Origin: Desmonostoc vinosum HA7617-LM4
Lineage (GTDB): Bacteria > Cyanobacteriota > Cyanobacteriia > Cyanobacteriales > Nostocaceae
Length of the DNA: 64,000 bases
Direction of reading: 5' to 3'
Assembly (NCBI GenBank): GCA_019359515.1
Contig: JAHHHC010000029.1
Coordinates: 1 to 64,000 of the forward strand
The notes under the pieces were generated by a model, which searched no databases, was not told where the DNA came from, and saw only the letters and a list, made by a program, of their open reading frames with translations. Shown here piece after piece: positions 54,538 through 64,000 of this stretch (the stretch's first letter is position 1; every line of letters starts with the position of its first letter). The translations under genes were made by a program, and so were the position numbers.

Positions 54538-55104
54538 ATGACCATAACTACCTATAAGTGGACAATTGAACGCTATCACCAAGCAATAGAAGCAGGTATT
54601 TTTGACGACCAGCCGATTGAACTATTGCGCGGCGATCTTATTGTTATGCCCCCAGAAAGAGAACCTCACGCATACTACAACACAGAAGCCGCTGATTATC
54701 TCCGCATATTGCTCGGTGAACGGGTAAAAATCCGCGATGCCAAACCTATCACCCTGCCAAACGACTCAGAACCTGCCCCCGATATTGCCATTGTCAAACC
54801 TTTAGGTGAGGTTTACCTACAACACCATCCTTACCCTGAAGATATTTTCTGGATTATCGAATTCTCCAAAGCCACCCTCAGCAAAGATTTAGGTAAGAAA
54901 AAAGAAATCTACGCGGAGGTTGGCATTACTGAATACTGGGTTGTTAACCTGAAGACTTCGCAATTGCAAGTCTTTCGTGATTTGAAAAATGGACAATACA
55001 CAACTGAACTGAGACTAACCACAGGTACTATTTCACCCCTAGCCTTTCCTGATATATCCGTCCAAGTTGAACGCCTCATAGGTGTAGCGAAAAGACAGAA
55101 GTAA
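54538..55104 (+). CDS. Uma2 family endonuclease-like protein (PD-(D/E)XK)
   Basis: This 188-residue protein is of the Uma2/DUF820 family that is very abundant in cyanobacteria. The family's core is visible: IELLRGDLIVMPPEREPHAY, SEPAPDIAIVKPLGE (conserved Asp), IFWIIEFSKATLSKDLGKKK (E...K) and YAEVGITEYWVVNLKTSQLQ. The last two hold the PD-(D/E)XK-like residues. Its biological role is unclear; the family is often multicopy. It begins at ATG 54538 with a weak upstream AAGG and stands alone. The family assignment is firm, activity is not. Confidence 0.88.
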   Translation: MTITTYKWTIERYHQAIEAGIFDDQPIELLRGDLIVMPPEREPHAYYNTEAADYLRILLGERVKIRDAKPITLPNDSEPAPDIAIVKPLGEVYLQHHPYPEDIFWIIEFSKATLSKDLGKKKEIYAEVGITEYWVVNLKTSQLQVFRDLKNGQYTTELRLTTGTISPLAFPDISVQVERLIGVAKRQK

Positions 55105-55185
55105 TCAAACTATGCATACATAAATAATGAGGGCATTAGCTAGTTGCCAATACCCTCAAAGAAACCTATAAGTTTAAGTTATGTT

Positions 55186-56448
55186 TTAGGCGATCGCAGC
55201 TGCAAGTGACTCATTGGCTGCTTGCTTCAACAATTCTGCCTTATCGATTTGTTCCCAAGGCAAATCTAGATCAGCTCGACCAAAGTGACCGTAAGCTGCG
55301 ACGTCCTGATAAAAACGTCCGCCTCGTTCGCTTGGCAGGTTGCGTAAATTGAAGGTATGGATAATCCCAGCTGGACGCAGTTCAAAGTGCTGCTTGACTA
55401 ATTCCAGCAGAGTGTCATCATCCAGTTTGCCAGTACCAAAGGTATCCAACAAAATACTCACCGGTCGCGCTACACCAATGGCATAACTTAACTGAACTTC
55501 GCACTTATCAGCCAACCCAGCAGCAACAATATTTTTCGCTACATAGCGGGCTGCATAAGCGGCGGAACGGTCTACTTTAGTGGGGTCTTTACCAGAGAAA
55601 GCGCCACCACCATGACGTGAATAACCACCATAGGTGTCAACAATGATTTTCCGTCCCGTGAGACCAGAATCACCTTGGGGGCCACCAACAACAAATTTAC
55701 CGGTCGGATTGACCAAAAAGCGCGTCTGTTGGTCTGGCTTAATATCGAGGTCGCCAAAAATCGGTTCGACTACTGCGGCCCAGAGATCTTCTTTAATCTT
55801 GGCTTGCACTGCGGCTTCATCTGTAATTTCACCGATGCTAGCTGTATGCTGAGTGGAAACTAAGATGGTATCGATACCTACAGGACGACCATCTTCGTAT
55901 GCCACTGTGACTTGGGTTTTGCCGTCGGGCCGTAGGTATGGCAACTCGCCTGTTTTGCGGACTGCTGCCAATCTGCGAGCAATACGGTGAGCTAGACTGA
56001 TAGGTAAGGGCATCAATTCTGGTGTTTCGTTGCTGGCAAAGCCAAACATGATACCTTGATCGCCTGCACCAATCTTATCAAATAGTTCATCACTGTCTTG
56101 CTGACGGGTTTCTTGGGCGACGTTAACACCTTGAGCAATATCAGGCGATTGTTCGTCCAAAGCCACTAAAACGCTGGTGCTATTAGCAGAAAAGCCATTA
56201 TCGGCATCAGTATAGCCAATTTCAGCAATTTTCTTCCGGGCGAGATTTACATAGTTAACGTTGGCTTTAGTAGTAATTTCGCCTGTAATCAATACCAATC
56301 CAGTATTAACTACTACTTCAGCAGCGACACGGCTAGCTGGGTCTTGTGTGAGTAGGGCATCGATAATCGTATCAGAAATCTGATCGCAGATTTTATCTGG
56401 ATGACCCTCAGTAACAGACTCGGAGGTAAATAAATATCGACGAGACAA
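55186..56448 (-). CDS. metK: S-adenosylmethionine synthetase
   Basis: This 420-residue enzyme makes SAM from methionine and ATP. Signature blocks include [20 protein letters not shown] (N-terminal ATP site), [16 protein letters not shown] (signature 1) and [20 protein letters not shown] (signature 2). [20 protein letters not shown] is also present. Length and order are normal. It starts at ATG 56448 preceded by AAGGAGG-like GGAATTTC/CCTCC on the plus strand, a strong ribosome binding site. I could not recognise any SAM riboswitch upstream. It is transcribed in the same direction as prk, with a terminator between. Confidence 0.97.
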   Translation of the reverse strand: MSRRYLFTSESVTEGHPDKICDQISDTIIDALLTQDPASRVAAEVVVNTGLVLITGEITTKANVNYVNLARKKIAEIGYTDADNGFSANSTSVLVALDEQSPDIAQGVNVAQETRQQDSDELFDKIGAGDQGIMFGFASNETPELMPLPISLAHRIARRLAAVRKTGELPYLRPDGKTQVTVAYEDGRPVGIDTILVSTQHTASIGEITDEAAVQAKIKEDLWAAVVEPIFGDLDIKPDQQTRFLVNPTGKFVVGGPQGDSGLTGRKIIVDTYGGYSRHGGGAFSGKDPTKVDRSAAYAARYVAKNIVAAGLADKCEVQLSYAIGVARPVSILLDTFGTGKLDDDTLLELVKQHFELRPAGIIHTFNLRNLPSERGGRFYQDVAAYGHFGRADLDLPWEQIDKAELLKQAANESLAAAIA

Positions 56449-56601
56449 AGGAAATTCCTCCTTACGAGTTTTTTGGCTGACTAAATGTTGGTATTCAGTT
56501 CAGCTAAAATTTCTGGAATCATAACAATATTGACATATTCAGTAGTTAGTGTGTTCTAAATTTAAGAAAAACAAGAATTAAGGCTAAGTAAAGCCATTGA
56601 T

Positions 56602-56632
56602 AAAAAAAAGGGGGACACTTTTGGATGTCCCC
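56602..56632 (-). terminator. Rho-independent terminator of prk
   Basis: GGGGACA (56611-56617) pairs with TGTCCCC (56626-56632) around an eight-base loop. On the minus strand it is followed by a run of eight T (plus-strand A at 56602-56609). It lies about 30 bases beyond the prk stop codon and isolates prk from metK. Confidence 0.85.
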
Positions 56633-56659
56633 ACAGGCTTTGACACAAACACTGCTGTT

Positions 56660-57664
56660 TTAAACTTGAACTGCTAACTTTGCTTCCTTTGCTGTTACTC
56701 GCTCATAAGCAGCTCGCATTTTTAAACCTGTAAGCACTTGGAATAAACCAGTTCCATTATTGGAACCAGGATACTCGCGGTGCTGGAGTAATAAGTGAGT
56801 CATCTCACCTTGGAATTTGGTGGATGTATTGCTCAAATGAGTTTCAATGTAAATTACTTCTTCCAAGTTATCGAATTGACCATCTACTTCCAATACGGTA
56901 ACATAGCGTCCATAGTAGACGTCTGAACCATAATAGAGTTGCATTCCAGGATAAGAACAAGTCAGCTTGCGTCCACAAGGAGTCCACTGAATTGTTGACC
57001 CTTCATCAAACAGGTAGACTGGCTCAAAACCTTCTTTGCCTTCCCGCTGGAGCATACGTACCCGCAAAACTTTCCGGTCTTTGTCGTCTTTGATTAAGTT
57101 AGTGGGCAATACTTGGAGAACTACATCAGCAAATTCTCTCTGTGGTTCGATGTATTTAGTAAAATCAGGTTTGCGTGAGTTGATTTGAGCTAAAACATCT
57201 TCGTAGCGATGACCACGTTCAGCCATGTCTCGCTGGATTTTCCAAGCAATTTTGACTTCATCGCTAATGTCGAAATAGACGCTGAAATCGATCAGCGATC
57301 GCACCCGCTCATCATATAAAGGATGCAGCCCTTCAATCACTATAATGTGATTTGGCTCAATCCTTTCTGGCGGATCAATCAAGCCGGTTTCGTGGTTATA
57401 AATCGGCTTATCAATTGCTTGACCATTTTTGAGCGCTTTGATTTGCTCATACATCAAGTCAAAATTGTTTGCCCTAGGATCAAGTGCAGTGATTCCTGTT
57501 TCTTTGCGCTGTTTACGATCTAATGAATGATAATCATCCAAACAGATGACTGTCATTAATTCTTCACCAAACAAATCTATCAAACGACGCAAAAACGTAG
57601 ATTTACCGCACCCGGAGTCTCCGGCTACTCCAATCAGTACCACGCGTTCCGGCTTACTTGTCAT
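56660..57664 (-). CDS. prk: Phosphoribulokinase
   Basis: Prk phosphorylates ribulose 5-phosphate to ribulose 1,5-bisphosphate, the CO2 acceptor of the Calvin cycle. The 334-residue protein has the P-loop GVAGDSGCGKST (about 12-23). Two regulatory cysteines, Cys19 and Cys41 (VICLDDYHSLDR), are thioredoxin targets and contribute to the CP12-GAPDH-Prk complex. Two more cysteines lie in the C-terminal PCGRKLTCSYPG segment, as in the plant-type enzyme. It is complete, single-copy in style and has its own terminator. It is divergent from petH across a 1.2 kb spacer. Confidence 0.97.
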   Translation of the reverse strand: MTSKPERVVLIGVAGDSGCGKSTFLRRLIDLFGEELMTVICLDDYHSLDRKQRKETGITALDPRANNFDLMYEQIKALKNGQAIDKPIYNHETGLIDPPERIEPNHIIVIEGLHPLYDERVRSLIDFSVYFDISDEVKIAWKIQRDMAERGHRYEDVLAQINSRKPDFTKYIEPQREFADVVLQVLPTNLIKDDKDRKVLRVRMLQREGKEGFEPVYLFDEGSTIQWTPCGRKLTCSYPGMQLYYGSDVYYGRYVTVLEVDGQFDNLEEVIYIETHLSNTSTKFQGEMTHLLLQHREYPGSNNGTGLFQVLTGLKMRAAYERVTAKEAKLAVQV

Positions 57665-60176
<2,512 letters not shown>

Positions 60177-60295
60177 ATTGGTCATTGGTCATTGGTTGTT
60201 GAACAAATGACAAAGGACAACTGACAAAAGATAATTAGTAGGTAGGGCAAACGCTCTACCTACAATTGTTATTGGTGAAATTGGGTGCAAAAGTT

Positions 60296-61666
60296 GTGGG
60301 TGTAAAGCTGGGAATATTAGGATTAGGAACTGTCGGGACAGGTACGGTACAACTATTACAGGATCAAGTTGGACGCCACCCGTTATTAAAGGAAATAGAA
60401 GTCCATCGGGTGGGAGTGCGATCGCTTGATAAACCCCGTGCTGTAGAATTATCTCATGGTGTCATCACTACAGATTTAACTGCTATTGTCAATGACCCAG
60501 AGATAGATATAGTTGTGGAAGTAATGGGAGGATTAGAACCAGCGCGATCGCTAATTCTGCAAGCCATTGCAGCTGGTAAGCATATAGTAACTGCTAATAA
60601 AGCAGCGATCGCTCGTTTTGGACATGAGATTTTCACAGCCGCCAATCAAGCCGGGGTGTATGTGATGCTAGAAGCCGCCGTTGGTGGCGGTATTCCCGTA
60701 ATTCAACCCCTGAAACAGTCATTAAGTGTGAATCGCATTCACACCGTTACTGGCATCGTTAACGGTACAACTAACTACATCCTCACACGGATGCAAACAG
60801 AAGGTAGTAACTTCGATGATGTGTTGGCTGATGCCCAACGCTTGGGTTATGCAGAGGCTGACCCCACCGCCGACGTTGATGGTTTCGACGCAGCAGATAA
60901 AATTGCCATCCTCGCCTCCTTGGGTTTTGGTGGACGCATCCACTTACAAGATGTCTATTGTGAAGGAATTAGGCAAGTCAGCAAAACAGATATTGCCTAT
61001 GCCGAAAAACTGGGATTTGTGATTAAATTATTAGCGATCGCTAAACAACACACTCCCTCAGAAGAGGACACGGGGACACAGGGACGCGGGGACGCGGAGA
61101 ATGTCACCACGTCCCCGCGTCTCCCCATCTTTGCGTCTCCTCCATCCCCCCTCTCCGTTCGAGTCCATCCCACCCTTGTCCCACAAGCACATCCCCTAGC
61201 CAGCATTAACGGCGTTTATAATGCCATCCTGGTTGAAGGGGAACCCATCGGACAAGTAATGTTTTTTGGCCCTGGTGCTGGTGCTGGTGCAACCGCCAGT
61301 GCTGTATCATCGGATATCTTGAGTTTAGTTGCTGCCCTCAAAACCAATACAGCAATTCCAAATCCCCTATTAGCCTGTGGACATCAAGATTATTGTCAAA
61401 TTGCGCCAATGGCAGAACTCGTCACTCGGTTTTATGCTCGTTTCCTGACAAAAGACCAACCCGGAGTCATCGGTAAACTGGGTACTTGTTTCGGTAACTA
61501 TGGCGTTAGCTTAGAGTCAATTGTTCAAACTGGCTTTCAAAGAGAATTGGCAGAAATTGTAGTTGTCACCCATGATGTCAAAGAAGGCAACTTTCGCCAA
61601 GCCCTAGCAGAAATTCAGACTTTGGAAGCAATAGATAGTATTCCTAGCTTGCTGCGGGTACTGTGA
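60296..61666 (+). CDS. hom: Homoserine dehydrogenase with repeat-derived insertion
   Basis: Hom reduces aspartate semialdehyde to homoserine for threonine, methionine and isoleucine. The 456-residue protein begins at GTG 60296 (MGVKLGILGLGTVGTGTV); the codon at 60266 is further upstream and unlikely. Blocks: the NAD(P) motif GILGLGTVG, TANKAAIARFG (catalytic Lys region), VNGTTNYILTRM, DVDGFDAADKIAILASLGFG and a C-terminal ACT domain (DQPGVIGKLGTCFGNYGVSL). Odd point: residues about 257-287 (EEDTGTQGRGDAEN...SPPSPLS) are encoded by a GGGGACGCGG-type STRR and interrupt the usual KQHTPS...RVHPTL junction in frame. The enzyme may tolerate it as a surface loop. Confidence 0.93.
   Translation: MGVKLGILGLGTVGTGTVQLLQDQVGRHPLLKEIEVHRVGVRSLDKPRAVELSHGVITTDLTAIVNDPEIDIVVEVMGGLEPARSLILQAIAAGKHIVTANKAAIARFGHEIFTAANQAGVYVMLEAAVGGGIPVIQPLKQSLSVNRIHTVTGIVNGTTNYILTRMQTEGSNFDDVLADAQRLGYAEADPTADVDGFDAADKIAILASLGFGGRIHLQDVYCEGIRQVSKTDIAYAEKLGFVIKLLAIAKQHTPSEEDTGTQGRGDAENVTTSPRLPIFASPPSPLSVRVHPTLVPQAHPLASINGVYNAILVEGEPIGQVMFFGPGAGAGATASAVSSDILSLVAALKTNTAIPNPLLACGHQDYCQIAPMAELVTRFYARFLTKDQPGVIGKLGTCFGNYGVSLESIVQTGFQRELAEIVVVTHDVKEGNFRQALAEIQTLEAIDSIPSLLRVL
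61064..61160. repeat. STRR palindrome inserted in frame inside hom
   Basis: GACACGGGGACACAGGGACG and GCGGGGACGCGGAG, then CCACGTCCCCGCGTCTCCCC, form an inverted repeat. It has an 11-bp perfect stem (GACGCGGGGAC at 61083-61093 against GTCCCCGCGTC at 61111-61121). The same words form intergenic repeats near 3.9 and 4.35 kb. About 30 codons come from the element, and no stop codon arises in this frame. Confidence 0.85.
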
Positions 61667-61679
61667 ATCAGGGACTTAC

Positions 61680-61810
61680 AATTAAATAATTCGTAATGAC
61701 GCTCCTTCGGACGCTCGTACCTCGCTCTAAGCGAAGCTATGCCGTAGGCTTTACGCTACCGCTGCGCTAACGTAATTCGTAATTCGTAATTAAGTTTTGT
61801 AATGGGGATT
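61680..61810. repeat. TAATTCG heptamers with inverted palindromic repeat
   Basis: After hom comes AATAATTCGTAATGACGCTC and CTCGCTCTAAGCGAAGC, followed by TATGCCGTAGGCTTTACGC. This is the inverted form of the palindromic module at 7.1 and 20.2 kb. TAATTCG heptamers close the block. It contains no gene; its position between hom and the next gene is typical for the family. Confidence 0.85.
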
Positions 61811-61998
61811 TCACCCCAACACAAAACTTGTCGGTTACAGAACCGGGGGACTTAAACCCACGGAACTTGTTAAAAAAAAATCTTATCGCTTTTATGGCAG
61901 GGGGCAGGGGAGGAAAAATCGTTTTGATGGGCGTGAAATTGGATAATTTAATTTTTGGAATTCCCTAACCCAATCCATTTTGCATACAAGTAGTAATA

Positions 61999-62640
61999 AT
62001 GGTTCAAACCGTAGGAATTACTAAAGCAATTACTAACTTGAACGAAGCACACGAAAAGTTCAAGCTTAGTCAAACTGCTGACCAAGAATTTTTTACAGAA
62101 TGGTTTGAGGATTTACCCAAACTTACCACTAGTGAAAAAGAATCACTCAATAAGCTAAAAAATCGCTATTTATATTACGCAAGCGATGGTGCAATCACTG
62201 AAGGCACAGTTAACGTGATTATCTTGTCTCCCCTACTGGAATTGATGGGGCTATGCGATCCTCCTTTTAAAATTCGTAGTGAGCAATTGGTAAAAGTTGA
62301 AATTGATACTAAAGGCGATGAAGAGACTGTATTAGAAGGCTTTATTGATACTTTAGTGGTGCAAAATCGACTTTGGATAGTATTAATTGAATCGAAACGT
62401 TATGGTTTTAGTGTCATGCAGGCTTTGCCACAAACGTTGGCCTATATGATGTCGAACCCTAACAGAGAAATACCTGTTTTTGGGATGATAACGACTGGGG
62501 AAGATTATGTTTTTGTCAAGTTAAACCAGCAGATGCGTCAGTATGCTTTATCAAATAAATTTACTCTTTCCAACCCTCAAAAAAACGAGCTTTACGAAGT
62601 GATGCAAGTGATGAAGCAAATTGTAACTATTCTTAGGTAA
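61999..62640 (+). CDS. PD-(D/E)XK-like orphan protein (restriction-endonuclease-like)
   Basis: This 213-residue soluble protein has a nuclease-like core VLEGFIDTLVVQNRLWIVLI then ESKRYGFSVMQALPQTLAYM. This gives Asp, Glu-x-Lys and a Gln-containing helix as in HsdR-N or Holliday-junction-type folds. The N-terminal half is helical (FTEWFEDLPKLTTSEKESLN). It differs from the orphan at 19.5 kb in size and spacing. No methylase or specificity gene is nearby, so activity is not implied. It begins at ATG 61999 and has no operon partner. Confidence 0.6.
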   Translation: MVQTVGITKAITNLNEAHEKFKLSQTADQEFFTEWFEDLPKLTTSEKESLNKLKNRYLYYASDGAITEGTVNVIILSPLLELMGLCDPPFKIRSEQLVKVEIDTKGDEETVLEGFIDTLVVQNRLWIVLIESKRYGFSVMQALPQTLAYMMSNPNREIPVFGMITTGEDYVFVKLNQQMRQYALSNKFTLSNPQKNELYEVMQVMKQIVTILR

Positions 62641-62807
62641 GAAGAACTAGGAATTGGGGATTGAGTAATAAAAATGCATCACAGCTAAAAACTCTGTTAC
62701 ATAACTCAATATTAGTAAAATTTTTTCTCAAAACTAGTGGTATAAAATAGTCACTTATGGCTCAATTTTGTTGAAGTACTAACATTACTACTACCAGGGT
62801 GACTACG

Positions 62808-63905
62808 ATGACAAATATACTACCTCCCGATCCTGAGTCATCTCCAAAAACTCCCCTTGGGTTTGATGAATTTATAGCCATTTTAGTCGCCTTTGGAGCG
62901 ATCGCAGCGATTCTGTTTTGGTCTTTTTCTCGTAGAGATTCTAGCTGGAACTTCAACGGACTAATCTCGCCTTCTCCCAGCACTCAATCAAATCAACCTT
63001 CCTCGCCTGCCGCTCAGGCAAGACCAAATTCAACTTCTAACTTCAACGCTTTGCCGTCGCCTGTACCAACAACTGTTATTGAACCCAAAACGACTTTACC
63101 TCCAGGCGAGAGAGTTTATCCTTCCTCAGTTTTGCCATCCCCTAACGTAGTTGCAACTCAATTACCCCAAGAACAAAAGTTCATATCTTCCTTAGGTGGT
63201 TGGAAGTCATCTATTACATCATTAGCTTTACCCCCAGTCACACCCGCAAAGGAGAAGTCAACCATTCCACCACCAATTGCATTTAACGATGTGCCTGATA
63301 ATTTTTGGGGTCGGCGCTTTATCAATGTTCTTTCTTCCCGTGGTATCCTCAAGGGATTTCCCGATTATTCTTTTAGGCCAAATCAGTCCGTAAACCGTGC
63401 CGAATTTGCCGCCATCCTAGAAAAAGCCTTTAGTCCAGAATTGCGTCAGCCCAGAATCACATTTAAAGATGTACCTACCAAATTCTGGGCAACTCCAGCT
63501 ATTAACCAAGCCATTAGTAACAAATTTTTAAAAGGCTATCCCGATAAAACATTTAAACCAGGACAAAAAATTTCGCGAGTACAAGTATTAGTGGCTTTAA
63601 CCAGTGGGTTAAATCTTAAAGAACCATCTACCCCAGCTCAAGTTTTAAGTATCTACAAAGACGCGAAAGATATTCCTCAATACGCCGTTGGCAAAATAGC
63701 CGCAGCTACAACTAACGGTCTTGTAGTTAATTATCCAGACCAGCAAGCCCTAGCTCCAAATAGACCAGCTAGTCGTGCCGAAGTCGCAGCAATGATTCAT
63801 CAAGCTTTGGTAAAACTAGGAAAATTAGAGGCAATTCCGTCTCAAAACATCGTGCGTCAGCCTAGCTCACCAGCCAAAAGTTCGCCTCCACAAGCTACAA
63901 GATGA
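62808..63905 (+). CDS. SLH-domain protein with N-terminal membrane anchor and proline-rich linker
   Basis: This protein of about 365 residues begins at ATG 62808 (MTNILPPDPES); the GTG at 62799 would add three residues. One membrane segment (about 20-39, FIAILVAFGAIAAILFWSFS) is followed by a Pro/Ser/Thr-rich linker (about 45-160). Three S-layer-homology-type repeats follow (about 160-345): FNDVPDNFWGRRFINVLSSR, FKDVPTKFWATPAINQAISN and YKDAKDIPQYAVGKIAAATT. The NRAEFAAIL, SRVQVLVAL and SRAEVAAMI ends close them. Such proteins bind peptidoglycan-linked polymers and anchor the envelope. The C-terminal tail is Ser/Pro-rich. The window ends 95 bases after its stop codon. Confidence 0.85.
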   Translation: MTNILPPDPESSPKTPLGFDEFIAILVAFGAIAAILFWSFSRRDSSWNFNGLISPSPSTQSNQPSSPAAQARPNSTSNFNALPSPVPTTVIEPKTTLPPGERVYPSSVLPSPNVVATQLPQEQKFISSLGGWKSSITSLALPPVTPAKEKSTIPPPIAFNDVPDNFWGRRFINVLSSRGILKGFPDYSFRPNQSVNRAEFAAILEKAFSPELRQPRITFKDVPTKFWATPAINQAISNKFLKGYPDKTFKPGQKISRVQVLVALTSGLNLKEPSTPAQVLSIYKDAKDIPQYAVGKIAAATTNGLVVNYPDQQALAPNRPASRAEVAAMIHQALVKLGKLEAIPSQNIVRQPSSPAKSSPPQATR

Positions 63906-64000
63906 GAGGTTTATCAGTACTGAGTTCTGAGTTACGAGTAAGAATACTGTACTGAGTACTCAGCACTGAATAAGGTCAACACCTGCGCTTAATTCAAAAT

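Overview
The window reads as chromosomal DNA of a filamentous, probably heterocyst-forming cyanobacterium of the Nostoc/Anabaena/Calothrix group. The evidence is frequent GCGATCGC (HIP1) octamers, many short tandemly repeated repeats (GGGGACT, TAATTCG and GGGGACGCGG types), a ferredoxin-NADP reductase with a CpcD-like phycobilisome-linker domain, phosphoribulokinase, a complex C (cytochrome b6f) assembly factor, a Hik2/CSK-like kinase, a PEP-CTERM protein and a FraH-like zinc-ribbon/FHA protein. I saw no rRNA or tRNA gene. I do not assign a strain.

Layout. 0-12.7 kb is mostly core metabolism: cdsA convergent with a PlsC-type acyltransferase (phospholipid synthesis), a PEP-CTERM protein, rpsN, aat, an Rpn/PD-(D/E)XK protein, the FraH-like protein, pgl, rph, a BtuR/CobO-like protein with a lost P-loop, dcd, and a GatD-like amidotransferase. 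12.9-29.9 kb is more accessory: an APC permease, a secreted beta-helix protein with an RTX-like tail, an aldehyde dehydrogenase, a complete peptidylarginine deiminase (PAD), a 3D-domain protein, a class III aminotransferase followed directly by a DUF1338 (HglS-like) enzyme, a coupled pair ending in a retropepsin-like protein, and two tandem TspO genes. 30.2-32.3 kb holds a TnpB remnant and a 26-repeat CRISPR array with no cas genes. 32.6-41.3 kb returns to housekeeping: a VanX-like dipeptidase, yidD, a VTE5-like kinase, a phnD-phnC-phnE transporter, rseP-nth and serS. 41.6-53.1 kb holds small membrane proteins, a PadR regulator, the CCB assembly factor, the Hik2-like kinase, a 1659-residue PAS/GAF/GGDEF/EAL protein and a secreted protein. 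53.6-54.5 kb holds two small double-glycine-leader peptides and a recombinase-like scrap. 54.5-64 kb holds a Uma2 nuclease, metK, prk, petH, hom, another PD-(D/E)XK-like protein and an SLH protein.

How the genes work together. Prk (Calvin cycle) and PetH (NADPH supply) are divergent neighbours separated by an unusually long 1.2 kb spacer. CdsA and the acyltransferase act on the same phospholipid route. The ornithine/lysine-type aminotransferase, the DUF1338 enzyme and the aldehyde dehydrogenase could form a lysine/2-oxoadipate catabolic route; this is inference. The two GG-leader peptides look like orphan substrates for a peptidase-containing ABC exporter located elsewhere.

Repeats have shaped the region and in places the proteins. 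One repeat sits in frame inside hom, another forms the last residues of PAD, a heptamer array begins at the serS stop codon, and two MITE-like elements carry four tandem hairpins each. The strongest leads are the cyanobacterial PAD, the orphan GG-leader peptides, the repeat insertion in hom and the four-hairpin elements.
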